64,000 nt of DNA from Terriglobales bacterium (GTDB taxonomy: Bacteria > Acidobacteriota > Terriglobia > Terriglobales > Acidobacteriaceae). The stretch covers positions 1 through 64,000 of the forward strand of contig JAATGG010000090.1 of NCBI GenBank assembly GCA_015654835.1, in the 5' to 3' direction. Positions 1 to 8,771 of this stretch are shown here, one piece after another; the stretch's first letter is position 1; the number at the start of each line of letters is the position of its first letter. Under the pieces are notes generated by a model, which did not search any database, had not been told where the DNA came from, and worked only from the letters and a program-made list of their open reading frames with translations. The position numbers and the translations under genes were made by a program.

Positions 1-516
1 GGCCCTCGCGCGCAGCCTGGCAAGCGACTCCGCGCCAGCCTGCGCATCCAGCGCCCCACCGGAGGTCAAGATCCGGTCTGCACCGCAGGCGATCACTTCT
101 TCCAGTGCGCGATCCAGGTCGTTGCAGGCATCGAAGGCACGGTGAAAGGTCACCTGCAGCGGACGCGCCAACTCAATCAGGCTTCGAGTTCGCGCGACGT
201 CAATCGTGCCTTCGGCGGTCAGCAGACCCAACACGACGCCATCGACGCCTTGCGCCTTGGCCGCGAGAATATCTTTCTGCATGACTTCGAACTCGTGGTC
301 CGTATAAACGAAGTTGCCGCCGCGCGGACGGATGATCACAAAAACTTTCATCGTCACCGCTTGGCGTACCGCACCGATCATGCCGATGCTGGGCGTAATG
401 CCCTCTTCGCTAAGGGCGCTGCATAGCTCAATGCGCTCCGCGCCTCCGCGCGATGCTGCCATGGCCGACTCCATCGAGTCGACACAAATTTCAACGTCTA
501 TCATGCCTACTTCCAT
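1..516 (-). CDS. cutC: Copper homeostasis protein CutC (3' end outside window)
   Basis: The first 172 codons run from an ATG at 516 (a second ATG, in frame, is at 504) to the window edge without a stop. The translation carries the CutC signature near the N-terminus ([10 protein letters not shown], then ERIELCSAL), followed by [18 protein letters not shown] and ILTSGG, the ordered strand-end motifs of the CutC TIM barrel. The family is normally about 240-250 residues, so roughly the last 70 are missing. CutC is a cytoplasmic protein linked to copper tolerance, though its biochemical role is unsettled. It lies downstream of the TonB-dependent receptor on the same strand, but two hairpins between them argue against one continuous transcript. 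Confidence 0.9.
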   Translation of the reverse strand, partial: MEVGMIDVEICVDSMESAMAASRGGAERIELCSALSEEGITPSIGMIGAVRQAVTMKVFVIIRPRGGNFVYTDHEFEVMQKDILAAKAQGVDGVVLGLLTAEGTIDVARTRSLIELARPLQVTFHRAFDACNDLDRALEEVIACGADRILTSGGALDAQAGAESLARLRARA

Positions 517-538
517 CCCCGAAACGGTTAAGCCTGGA

Positions 539-566
539 TTGTCGAGAGCACCCTTGCTCTCGACAA
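539..566. terminator. Perfect 12-bp hairpin upstream of cutC
   Basis: ttgtcgagagca and its exact reverse complement are separated by the 4-nt loop ccct. The element lies between the stop of the TonB receptor gene and the start of cutC. There is no T-run on either side, so it is either a Rho-assisted stop, an RNA-processing site or a 5' structure of the cutC mRNA. Confidence 0.45.
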
Positions 567-590
567 CCCAGGGATCATAGATCCGCCTTT

Positions 591-636
591 TAGACAATTC
601 GGCTGCCGCAATCGGTCGCGGCAAACGAATTGTCTA
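591..636 (-). terminator. Two-part hairpin at the end of the TonB receptor gene
   Basis: An outer 11-bp stem (tagacaattcg at 591-601 with cgaattgtcta at 626-636) encloses an inner 6-bp stem (tgccgc 604-609 with gcggca 618-623). The stop codon of the receptor gene (634-636) is inside the outer stem. No T-run follows in the minus direction, so termination is inferred from structure and position. Confidence 0.5.
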
Positions 637-3600
637 GAAGGTGTACCGTGCCGAGAATTGCAGCCGGCGTTCTACCGACCGAATCGATGCCTGGCTGGCA
701 ATCTGGCCAAACGTCGAATCGGTAATGTTCGTGTCCGGGTTACCGTAGCTGACGATGTTGAATGCATTGAAAGCGTCGAAACGGAAGCCGATAGAATGGC
801 CTTCGATAAGGCTGAAATCCTTGAAGGCCGACAAATCGACGTTGACGTAGCCCGGCCCGCGTATCGAGCCGTTACCCGAGTTTCCGAATGTGTTGGGAGC
901 AGGTACGCCGAATGCGCAAACGCCATTGTCTACGCCCGGCGTCGTGCACGAAGCAGCGGAGGGATCGGTGCCCAGCCAGTTATTGAGACTGCGATGGACA
1001 ACCTTCAGCTTGCGGTATTGGTTGACGCGAAAACTGCCATAGCTGTTGGAGTTATTGTCCGGCCCGGTAATGGTTTCAGGAAAGCCCGAATACCCGACGC
1101 CGGCGGCCGCAACCTTCCAGCCACCGATTGCTTCATTCAACACGCGGCTCGCTTTCGGAAAATACTCTTGCCCGCGCCCTACCGGCAGGGCGTAGACCAT
1201 CGTGCCGGATACGTTATGCGTAACGTCGTATCCTGCCGGACCATCGTCTGCCGTGCTGTTGTAGTAATTCTGAAATGCGCCGCTATAGCCATTGACGTTC
1301 AGCGCATAGTTGCCCAGGCTGTTGGTCATCGCCTTGCCATACGTATAGTTCAACGTAAATTCAAGGCCATGACTCATCCGCTGGCGCAGAGTAGACTCCA
1401 GTGCATTAAAGTTCATCATGGCGCGGGATTCGGTAATCAGCAGCCGGCTCGACCCGACACCGAGGTTGGTTCCATTGCCGAGATACTGGTTGTTATAGTA
1501 CGGAGCGGACGTTGGATCGCCGTTCACTCTCCACTGATTCAGGTTGCCATAATCTTCAATGTGCTGGCCCTGCTCGCCAAGATAGCCCACCTGCAGCGAC
1601 AAGGTCTGTGTCAGGGCGTATTCAGTGGTCAAACTCCATTCCTGCACATAGGCGGGCTGAATATTCTGCGGATAAACGTTAAAGGTGCCGCCGAAACTCA
1701 ACGCGCTTTGGTTCGTAAAGGTGAAGCCTTGCTCGGCGGTACGAGGCGTCCCCCCGTTGCCTCCAGCCGGCGTCACAGCTTTGATGTCTACCGCTTGAAT
1801 AAAGGGCGTGATCGAAGTAAGCCGCTGGTTTGAAGAATTCCCCTCAAAGAAGCTGGTCGCGCCATATCCGCCGCGAATCACAACTCTTCCATTCGCCTGG
1901 TAAGCAAATCCGACGCGCGGCATGATCTGCCGGTAATTCGCCTGATAGCAGGCTCGATTGGAACAAACACCCGATCCTGCCGGAGCGCCCACCGGTACAT
2001 GATCGGCATAGATCACCTGGCCTGTGCTGATATCGATGTTGCCGGTCTTGTTATTCACTTCGGTCCATGGCTGATCGAACTCATACCGCACACCGAAATT
2101 CAATGTCAGGTCAGGCAGAACCTTGTAATCGTCTTCGACAAAACCGGCCACCCGCCATTGCCTCTGCCCTACGTTGACACTGGCTAACGTAGCGGCTGCC
2201 TCGTTGACACGGTCAAGCAAAAAGTCGGCCGCACCATATCCCTGCGCATTGGCCGCGCCCGGATTGCTGGTGAACGATCCGTCGTAAGTTAACTGCCCCA
2301 GAAACCCGTCGTTGTTGCTGGTGGGATAGTTGTTTTCATAGCGAATCGCCTGCACGCCCATACTAAAAAAGTGCAGGCCATGCTGCCAGGTCAGGTTATC
2401 GATATAGCTATACGTGTTATCGATCAGGCCGCCATTAAATGCAGGGGTACCGACGCCGGTAATTCCCCCCTTCACATTCTGAAACGAGAACCCTTCAAAG
2501 GATTGGTTCGAAAATGGAATGCCAACCTTCTGGTCTCCATCGACCCCGAACTGACCGGTCGGATCGGTGGGTACGCCGGTCATCCAATTGGTTCGTGTGT
2601 AACCGATACGTGCGGAGTTGACAAGAGAAGGCGAGAAGGTATGCACCCAGTTCGCACCCGTAACCTTGGTCGGATAGAGATTGAAGCCTGGAAAGGTAAT
2701 CCCCAGCACCGCGGTCGAGCTGTCGTACGCCGTCGACATCGAATAAAATCCAGTAACCTTGTCCGACGCGCCCCGATCATATTCGATCTTGATGTCGCCC
2801 TGGTTATTGGCTTTATAACTGCGCGTCGAACCCTGCAGATTGTTGGCCACGATTCCATCGGTGGGTGCTGCATTGGGCAGCGGATAAAGCGTCGGATTTG
2901 CGAAGAGAAATTTCGCGACCGGGTTCACGATAGGGACTCCCCGATTGTTCTGGTAAGGAGCAAAACCGTTTTCCGAGTCGTAGAGTTGGATGGGGTTCGC
3001 CGTCGTGAGCAGTGCGGAAAAATCGCCGTCGCGCATCGCTTCGGTCAGCACGCTTGCCGAACTCATTCCACCCTGATGAAAACGCGATCCCAGATAGTCC
3101 ACAAAGAAGAAGAGACGATCCCGCAAGATCGGGCCGCCAAAAGTTCCGCCGAATTGCGCCTGCGAAAACGGGTTGATCGGAATCTTCGGAAACGCCTGAT
3201 TGTTCTTCCACGTATTGGCGTTCAGCCGGTAATCCTGCACATATCCATAAGCCGAGCCGTGAAAGTGATTCGTGCCGCTCTTCAGCACGCTCACCACTCC
3301 GCCGCCATTTACGTTGCCATAGTCCGCTGGAGAGTCGGCGGTGAGAACCTTGATTTCCTGCAGAGATTCCGGCGCAGGGCTATACGAGATTACGTTGTTG
3401 AACGTCTCGTTGATATCGATGCCGTCCAGCGTGTAGTTATTCGATTGCGCGCGGTTGCCGTTCATGTTCGGCGTATCGGTGTAATAAGTAGACCGCTCGA
3501 TGTTGGTTGTGCCCGATGTGCCCACCGTGCTGACAGAGCCCGGCACATACAAAGTAAGCGCCGAAAAATCGAGACCGTTCAGCGGAAAATTCTGAATGGT

Positions 3601-4029
3601 ATTGGTAGTGAAAGTCGTGCCTAACGTGGGGTTATCCGTGTTCAGAATCGGCGCGGCCGCGGAGACGTCTACCGTCGTGGAAGCACTGCCCATAGTCAAC
3701 TTCACGTTGAACGAAGCGGTCTGAAGAACTTCAAGAGTGAACGGTGCAATGGCTCCCTTGTCGAACCCATTGGCCTCGATGGTGACCTGATAGCGTCCGA
3801 TCGGTAGAAAGTCGATGCGGTAGCGGCCGGACGAGTTCGTCGTCGTAGGCGTATCGACGCCCGTATCCAGGTTATGGGCCACAACGCGCGCGCCAGGAAT
3901 GACAGCACCGCTCGGATCCGCCACCTCTCCCGTAATCGAGCCGGTTACCGTCTGGGCCGGTGCGGAGAAAACATTCACCAGCAAAAGGAGCGCACATCCA
4001 AAAAGCAATCGCAGGAAATTAGTTCTCAT
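634..4029 (-). CDS. TonB-dependent receptor, Oar-like, with carboxypeptidase-regulatory N-domain
   Basis: A 1131-residue outer-membrane protein. Residues 1-25 form a signal peptide ending near SAPAQ. Residues about 28-113 form a carboxypeptidase-regulatory-like beta-sandwich (TGSITGEVADPSGAVIPGAR, then GRYRIDFLPIGRYQV). A plug domain follows, and then a long beta-barrel ending in the aromatic C-terminus FSARYTF typical of Bam substrates. This architecture (CarboxypepD_reg plus TBDT, 1000-1200 residues) is expanded in Acidobacteria and is thought to take up oligosaccharides or other large substrates. The substrate cannot be read from sequence. The ATG at 4029 is preceded by AAGGAAGG. No partner lipoprotein or glycosidase is adjacent. 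Confidence 0.9.
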   Translation of the reverse strand: MRTNFLRLLFGCALLLLVNVFSAPAQTVTGSITGEVADPSGAVIPGARVVAHNLDTGVDTPTTTNSSGRYRIDFLPIGRYQVTIEANGFDKGAIAPFTLEVLQTASFNVKLTMGSASTTVDVSAAAPILNTDNPTLGTTFTTNTIQNFPLNGLDFSALTLYVPGSVSTVGTSGTTNIERSTYYTDTPNMNGNRAQSNNYTLDGIDINETFNNVISYSPAPESLQEIKVLTADSPADYGNVNGGGVVSVLKSGTNHFHGSAYGYVQDYRLNANTWKNNQAFPKIPINPFSQAQFGGTFGGPILRDRLFFFVDYLGSRFHQGGMSSASVLTEAMRDGDFSALLTTANPIQLYDSENGFAPYQNNRGVPIVNPVAKFLFANPTLYPLPNAAPTDGIVANNLQGSTRSYKANNQGDIKIEYDRGASDKVTGFYSMSTAYDSSTAVLGITFPGFNLYPTKVTGANWVHTFSPSLVNSARIGYTRTNWMTGVPTDPTGQFGVDGDQKVGIPFSNQSFEGFSFQNVKGGITGVGTPAFNGGLIDNTYSYIDNLTWQHGLHFFSMGVQAIRYENNYPTSNNDGFLGQLTYDGSFTSNPGAANAQGYGAADFLLDRVNEAAATLASVNVGQRQWRVAGFVEDDYKVLPDLTLNFGVRYEFDQPWTEVNNKTGNIDISTGQVIYADHVPVGAPAGSGVCSNRACYQANYRQIMPRVGFAYQANGRVVIRGGYGATSFFEGNSSNQRLTSITPFIQAVDIKAVTPAGGNGGTPRTAEQGFTFTNQSALSFGGTFNVYPQNIQPAYVQEWSLTTEYALTQTLSLQVGYLGEQGQHIEDYGNLNQWRVNGDPTSAPYYNNQYLGNGTNLGVGSSRLLITESRAMMNFNALESTLRQRMSHGLEFTLNYTYGKAMTNSLGNYALNVNGYSGAFQNYYNSTADDGPAGYDVTHNVSGTMVYALPVGRGQEYFPKASRVLNEAIGGWKVAAAGVGYSGFPETITGPDNNSNSYGSFRVNQYRKLKVVHRSLNNWLGTDPSAASCTTPGVDNGVCAFGVPAPNTFGNSGNGSIRGPGYVNVDLSAFKDFSLIEGHSIGFRFDAFNAFNIVSYGNPDTNITDSTFGQIASQASIRSVERRLQFSARYTF

Positions 4030-4472
4030 TGGGCCTTCCTTAGTTGTTGCAACGGATCGGGATGTTGAGAGTGAAAATCACGGAGCGTCTCGGATCGGAG
4101 TTCAACCGACAACGCGAGTGCCATAGGAACCGGTTTGCCTCCGTGACCTGGGTTGGTGCCGTCATCGAGCGCGGGGGGAGAAACGCGCTCGTCCGATGGG
4201 GAATTCCGTGAGGTAAACCTTACACAAAAATGATTGAACTTGCCAGAAAAATGATTATTTGAACAAAAATATTTTAAAGATTCGTTTTTTCCTTTTAACT
4301 TGATGTCCAAAAATCGGGCAATCGCACGAAAAGCTCACAAATTATGGCACTCTACCCGGGGCACCCCGAGAGCAACCGCTCAGTTTCTGATCAAAACGAG
4401 CAAAATTAGCTGGAAGAATCCAACGCCATCAATCAAAAAGAAGGGGGAAAAGAGGAAGAAACGACCGGCGGA
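4030..4472. other. Intergenic region with an AT-rich upstream zone
   Basis: These 443 bases carry no convincing gene. About 4215-4330 is strongly AT-rich compared with the surroundings and should contain the promoter of the TonB receptor gene; no clean -35/-10 pair could be assigned. An 8-bp stem (cgagcgcg 4166-4173 with cgcgctcg 4184-4191) could form in the receptor 5' leader. Confidence 0.5.
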
Positions 4473-5216
4473 TCAGCCTTCGACCCGCACCAGCAGGCAG
4501 GTGATGTTGTCATGGCCGCCCGCCTTTTTCGCGGCTTGAACCAGGCGGCCGCAAAGGTCGTCGAGGGGCAGACCCTCCTCAAGCAGCAATTCAATCTGCT
4601 GATCTGAAAGCTCGCGCGTCAAGCCGTCGGAGCACAGCAGCAGCAGGTCGCCGGGCTCCGCCTCAAGTTGAAAAATGTCCGGCGTCACACGATTCTGGGT
4701 TCCCAGGGCTCGGGTAATGACATTGCGCAGCGGGGAGCGCATTGCGTCGGAACGGGTCATGCGGCCCAGGCGCACCTGCTCTTCCACTAGAGAATGGTCC
4801 AGGGTGATCTGTTCCAGGTTGCCATCGCGCAAGCGATAACAGCGGCTGTCTCCAATATTGAGCACCGTCAGATGACGGTCTTCGACCACCAGCATTACCA
4901 GGGTCGTGCCCATGCCGCTAAGTTGATAATTGCGTTGTGCGCGGGAGAAGATAGCCTCATTCGCAATCGTGATCGCGTCTTCGGCCACTCGGTGCACGGG
5001 GAGTGCGTCGCCTTCGGGCCGCGTGCTGACGAGGCGCAAAACCTCATCTACCGCCAACGAACTGGCGATCTCTCCCGCCGCCGCACCGCCCATGCCATCG
5101 CAAACGACATAGACTCCGTGCTCGACGGAGAAGCCAAATGCATCTTCGTTGGAAGGGCGCTTGCGTCCGCGGTCGGTAACCGCTGCAGCCGCATAGCGAA
5201 TGACAGCCGTGCCCAA
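4473..5216 (-). CDS. PP2C-family protein serine/threonine phosphatase
   Basis: A 247-residue single-domain cytoplasmic phosphatase of the bacterial Stp/PstP type, which removes phosphate from Ser/Thr in a metal-dependent reaction. All core motifs are present: RKRPSNEDAF (about 18-27), VVCDGMGG (37-44, metal-binding Asp40), NIGDSRCY (120-127), LLCSDGLT (193-200) and GGHDNITC (233-240). The start is a TTG at 5216 with GGGGGAG about 8 nt upstream; no better ATG lies nearby. It would oppose Ser/Thr kinases such as the one at 58036-60501, although the two are not linked. Confidence 0.93.
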   Translation of the reverse strand: MGTAVIRYAAAAVTDRGRKRPSNEDAFGFSVEHGVYVVCDGMGGAAAGEIASSLAVDEVLRLVSTRPEGDALPVHRVAEDAITIANEAIFSRAQRNYQLSGMGTTLVMLVVEDRHLTVLNIGDSRCYRLRDGNLEQITLDHSLVEEQVRLGRMTRSDAMRSPLRNVITRALGTQNRVTPDIFQLEAEPGDLLLLCSDGLTRELSDQQIELLLEEGLPLDDLCGRLVQAAKKAGGHDNITCLLVRVEG

Positions 5217-5281
5217 GAAAGAACTCCCCCGCTGCTCAGTTTACACGGGCCGGCAATGGTAGCACACCGGAATGTATGAAA

Positions 5282-6631
5282 TCAGCGCTTGGGCTGGTTA
5301 CCGGCGGCATCCGCCAGCGCCGGCGGCGCGGGCAACTCAAATACTTGGATGGCGCCGGCGTTCAGAACGGCCACTCGCCGCCCCGAAGGAGAAATAGCCA
5401 CGTTGCCGCCGCCATCGAGCACCGGGCTGGCAGGGGTGACCAAGGCCCGCTTGCCGGTCGCCGCGTCCAACACCTCAACCATCTGGCCTTTTACATCCTC
5501 CCGCTCAATAGGAGAGAGGGCGTTGACCGCATGATCGATCAGGAGACTTTCGCGCACCATCCGCGAGCCGTCCGGCGCCATCACCACCATCGGCCAAATC
5601 GTCGAATCGGGCGTAACCTGCTCCCAAAGCCGGTGGCCGTTGGTCCCCAGCGCCACCAGCTTATGCCCTTGCGCTCCGCAGGTGCTCACCAGCATCTCGC
5701 TTTGAGACACGAAGTCCAGTGTAGGCGAGCAACTCGACTCCACCTTCCCCAAAACCGTGCTGCCGCCATCGAAGTGGTTCAGATTCAACAGCCAGTCCTC
5801 TCCGTCGGAGCGCAAGCCCTCCAGATAGCCATCGGCGTTGACGGGCAGATGGACAGCCGAACGAACGCGGCTCACCAGCAATACCTGTGCGGAATCGCGG
5901 CGCAGGACGCGCACCACCATCTCCGGCGGGTTACCAGGCTTCCGGTCCTCCTCACTGACACTGGCAGAAGATGCCGAGGCGGCATCGCCGGGCTTGGCAT
6001 CCGGCGGCGCGGGTTCGTGAGAATTGGTGACCAGCAACTGCTGCGAAGGGTCCAGTTCAAGCCACTGCACCGGACCGGGAAAATGCAGATAAGACTTCAA
6101 GGCCAGCGAGGAATCGCCCACTTGAAGATTGTTCCGGTCTCGCAACAGAAAGTGCCCGTCTCGCATCATCCATAGATAGCGGGACCTGTCATGGACGGTC
6201 CACAAGGCTTCGGCCCGCACCGCTCCGGTCGATACCGACAGCACCACGGCCCGAATCTGGCGCTCATCGGCCTCGTAGCTTTCCCCGGCCTGAAACTGGC
6301 GATGAATGAGTCCGGGCACGCGAAAGGAAAACAGCAGATCGTTCTCGTCAAGAAAATCGAGAGACACAAGAGTGTTGCGCTGCCCCAGATAGATCGCCCC
6401 AGGCGCCGTAAAGCCCAGCGGCTCAATGGGGATTGAAAACGAGGGAGACACTGGAGTCTTGCCGCCGAGCATGCTCGGCGAAAATTGCCTGCTGCTGTCG
6501 CGGAACGCGTCCGGTCCAAACGTGTAACTCTGTGCGGAGGCTCCGGTCATCCCCGTCATAAGCCCCCAGGCCGCGGCCAGCATCAGGGCCGCGCGCCCCC
6601 ACAATCCCGTTGAAAGAACCCCTTTTGCCAT
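5282..6631 (-). CDS. Secreted protein of unknown function, possibly propeller-like
   Basis: A 449-residue protein with a typical signal peptide (hydrophobic residues about 12-33, ending in GASAQ). The mature part has repeated strand-rich units with patterns such as LLVTNSHEP, DGYLEGLRSDGEDWLL and NVAISPSGRRVAVLNAG, which suggest a WD40/YVTN-type beta-propeller. No catalytic motif is recognisable. It ends 65 bases upstream of the phosphatase start on the same strand, so the two may be co-transcribed. The ATG at 6631 has no clear ribosome-binding site. Confidence 0.7.
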   Translation of the reverse strand: MAKGVLSTGLWGRAALMLAAAWGLMTGMTGASAQSYTFGPDAFRDSSRQFSPSMLGGKTPVSPSFSIPIEPLGFTAPGAIYLGQRNTLVSLDFLDENDLLFSFRVPGLIHRQFQAGESYEADERQIRAVVLSVSTGAVRAEALWTVHDRSRYLWMMRDGHFLLRDRNNLQVGDSSLALKSYLHFPGPVQWLELDPSQQLLVTNSHEPAPPDAKPGDAASASSASVSEEDRKPGNPPEMVVRVLRRDSAQVLLVSRVRSAVHLPVNADGYLEGLRSDGEDWLLNLNHFDGGSTVLGKVESSCSPTLDFVSQSEMLVSTCGAQGHKLVALGTNGHRLWEQVTPDSTIWPMVVMAPDGSRMVRESLLIDHAVNALSPIEREDVKGQMVEVLDAATGKRALVTPASPVLDGGGNVAISPSGRRVAVLNAGAIQVFELPAPPALADAAGNQPKR

Positions 6632-6724
6632 CGAATTGTATTTTCGCCGATGTGGCAGGCTCCTGGATGCGTATTTTCAGCCTTGGCACGGTCGGCCTGC
6701 GTATGTGCGACATTAAAAGAAGGG

Positions 6725-7681
6725 ATGACAAACGATAGAAAGACTGGCCGTCGCACCCGCTTTCTGGGCTACGGCGCCTGCGCATTGGCTGGATGTTTGT
6801 GGGGTACTGGGTTTTATTTCGGCAGGCTGGCGCTGAACGAAATGAGCGTCGAATACATGGTGCTCTACCGCTTTCTCTTTGCCTGCCTGGGCATATTGCC
6901 GGTGATTTTCCTCAATCGCGTACGGCTTACCGGCAGCGAAATTCGTCTGCTGCTGATCTCTGCCTCCCTCGGCATTCCCATTCAATTTCTGATTCAATTC
7001 CACGGTCTGGCCCTGACGACCGTCAGCCATGCGTCTCTCATGGTGGGATCGATGCCGGTCTTGCTGGCCGCCGCCGCCACGCTTTTTGGCGGCGAACGTC
7101 TGGACCGCCTGGGCTGGCTTGCCCTGGCCGGTTCCACCATCGGAGTCGCTCTGATCGTGCTCGGTGGGCATCGTGGCCCGGCCACTCACGGGCAGCCGTC
7201 GCTGGTCGGCGATCTGCTGGTCGTGGGCTCGCTCTGCACCTCGCTGGCGTGGATTCTGCTCAGCAAAAAGCTGATGCTGACGCACAGCCCGTCGGTGGTA
7301 ACCGCCTACACCATTCTGGCAGGAACGGTAATGCTGGTCGCATGGATTCTCGGTCCGCGGCTTGTAAACTCCTGGCTGCCGAATCATAGTCAGCCGGTGC
7401 CTTTTCTGTATGTGAGCCGCCTTGCCTGGGCTGCCCTGGCAGCCAGCGGTCTGCTCTGCACCGCGACCACAACCTTGCTCTGGAACTGGGGCATTCACCA
7501 CGTTCCCGCTTCGCGCGCCGGAGTTTTCCTGAATATCGAACCCGCACTCGGCTCCTGGCTTGGCGTGGAGTTGCTGGGCGAGCACCTGGGTCCCCATGCC
7601 TGGGCCGGCGGCGCGCTCATCCTAGCCGCAGCCGTGGTTCTCACCAGCCGCGGCCACGAGCCATCGGCCGTCCTGGAATAG
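6725..7681 (+). CDS. EamA/DMT-family transporter
   Basis: A 318-residue inner-membrane protein with about ten transmembrane helices in two EamA halves, the usual drug/metabolite exporter layout. Typical features are GCLWGTGFYFGRLAL at the start of the first half, the fourth-helix region TTVSHASLMVGSMPVLLA, and the second-half end PASRAGVFLNIEPALGSWLG followed by LLGEHLGPHAWAGGALI. The ATG at 6725 is preferred because GAAGGG sits directly upstream; an in-frame upstream codon at 6650 would add 25 non-hydrophobic residues. The substrate is unknown. It is divergent from the secreted protein gene. Confidence 0.88.
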   Translation: MTNDRKTGRRTRFLGYGACALAGCLWGTGFYFGRLALNEMSVEYMVLYRFLFACLGILPVIFLNRVRLTGSEIRLLLISASLGIPIQFLIQFHGLALTTVSHASLMVGSMPVLLAAAATLFGGERLDRLGWLALAGSTIGVALIVLGGHRGPATHGQPSLVGDLLVVGSLCTSLAWILLSKKLMLTHSPSVVTAYTILAGTVMLVAWILGPRLVNSWLPNHSQPVPFLYVSRLAWAALAASGLLCTATTTLLWNWGIHHVPASRAGVFLNIEPALGSWLGVELLGEHLGPHAWAGGALILAAAVVLTSRGHEPSAVLE

Positions 7682-7785
7682 GAACCGGAAAATACATCCT
7701 TCAGTGCGGAACTGAACAAATGCATTGCCCTTGACGGGGAACTCGCCGATGAGCCCAGTAGCAACTCGACTCGCTAGGACCGCTC

Positions 7786-8190
7786 ATGACTCTGCTCACC
7801 TGGAATCACGCCACCACCATCGGCATTCGAGCCATGGACGATCAACATGGCGTCCTGATGGATACCATGAACGAACTTCGCTTGGCCGTGGTGCATGGCG
7901 ATCCCTGGGAGCAGGTAAACGACCTGCTGGATCGCCTGATTGCTTTCGCGCGTATGCACTTCGGGAGCGAAGAGCAGCTCATGGAACAGCATGGGTTTCC
8001 CGGCTTTGCCTCTCATCGGGCCGAGCACCGGCGCCTGCTGAAAACCCTTATCGACTCCGCTCACAAGCTGCAACGCGACGACATTCGGATGCGCCCGTTG
8101 CTCTGCAGCCTCCAATCCTATTTCGTGGACCACATCGCAGAATTTGACCGGCAATATGGCCCCTGGCTGAACGAGCGCGGCATCCATTGA
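7786..8190 (+). CDS. Bacteriohemerythrin (first of a pair)
   Basis: A 134-residue four-helix di-iron protein that reversibly binds oxygen. The family ligand set is visible in order: His21 in DDQH, the His and Glu of RMHFGSEEQ, the two His of ASHRAEH, and the His and Asp of DHIAEFD. The N-terminal TWNHATTIGI is the standard bacteriohemerythrin opening. AGGA precedes the ATG. A paralogue starts 111 bases downstream on the same strand, so the two probably form an operon for oxygen storage, sensing or delivery. Confidence 0.93.
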   Translation: MTLLTWNHATTIGIRAMDDQHGVLMDTMNELRLAVVHGDPWEQVNDLLDRLIAFARMHFGSEEQLMEQHGFPGFASHRAEHRRLLKTLIDSAHKLQRDDIRMRPLLCSLQSYFVDHIAEFDRQYGPWLNERGIH

Positions 8191-8301
8191 CGGCCTTCTT
8201 CCAGCCATAGAGCCGTGCCCGCGGCACCCTGCGAAGCGCGACCGAATCTCCGCTCAACTCCGCGGCCTGTTCTGCCGATGTTCTCGGATGGAGACAGATA
8301 A

Positions 8302-8709
8302 ATGGCCCTCATGACCTGGAACGATAGCTTCTCAGTAGGGATCAAGACCATCGACGATCAACACATCGTTCTGGTCGAAACATTGAACGACCTGCACGCG
8401 GCAATGATGAAGGGACAAGCAAAGACGCTCACCGGCCCGATGCTGACCCGGCTGGTTGCCTATACCCGCGACCACTTCAAGGCCGAAGAAGCCATGATGA
8501 TGACCACCAAATATCCCGCCTTCTCGCAGCACCAGGCCAAGCACCGCGATTTAACCAAACAGGTGGAAGAATTCGTCGAGCGGTTCGAGAGCGGCGAAAT
8601 CACGTTGAACATCCAACTGATGAATTTTCTGCGCGACTGGCTCACGACTCACATTCTCAAGGAAGATCAGGCCTACAGCCCATGGATGATTGAGCACGGA
8701 GCGCATTAG
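8302..8709 (+). CDS. Bacteriohemerythrin (second of a pair)
   Basis: A 135-residue paralogue of the preceding gene with the same ligand series: DDQH, RDHFKAEEAMM, FSQHQAKH and THILKEDQAY. GGAG lies about 8 nt before the ATG. Apart from the ligands and the N-terminal TWN...GI pattern the two differ widely, so the duplication is old and the two copies may differ in oxygen affinity or partner. Confidence 0.93.
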   Translation: MALMTWNDSFSVGIKTIDDQHIVLVETLNDLHAAMMKGQAKTLTGPMLTRLVAYTRDHFKAEEAMMMTTKYPAFSQHQAKHRDLTKQVEEFVERFESGEITLNIQLMNFLRDWLTTHILKEDQAYSPWMIEHGAH

Positions 8710-8771
8710 AAGCCTGCTCGCCCTGTGCCCTCTTTTCTGCAGTGCAAGCACGCATCTCTGCGCGCTTGCAC

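Noticed and set aside
2371-3624. A 417-codon open frame on the plus strand inside the TonB receptor gene
   Set aside because: It is antisense to a clearly coding gene, has an Arg/Ile/Val-rich composition without any family motif, and owes its length to the codon pattern of the real gene.
4026-4310. A 94-codon minus-strand frame upstream of the TonB receptor
   Set aside because: Lys/Asn-rich because of the AT-rich promoter zone, has no ribosome-binding site and overlaps the receptor start.
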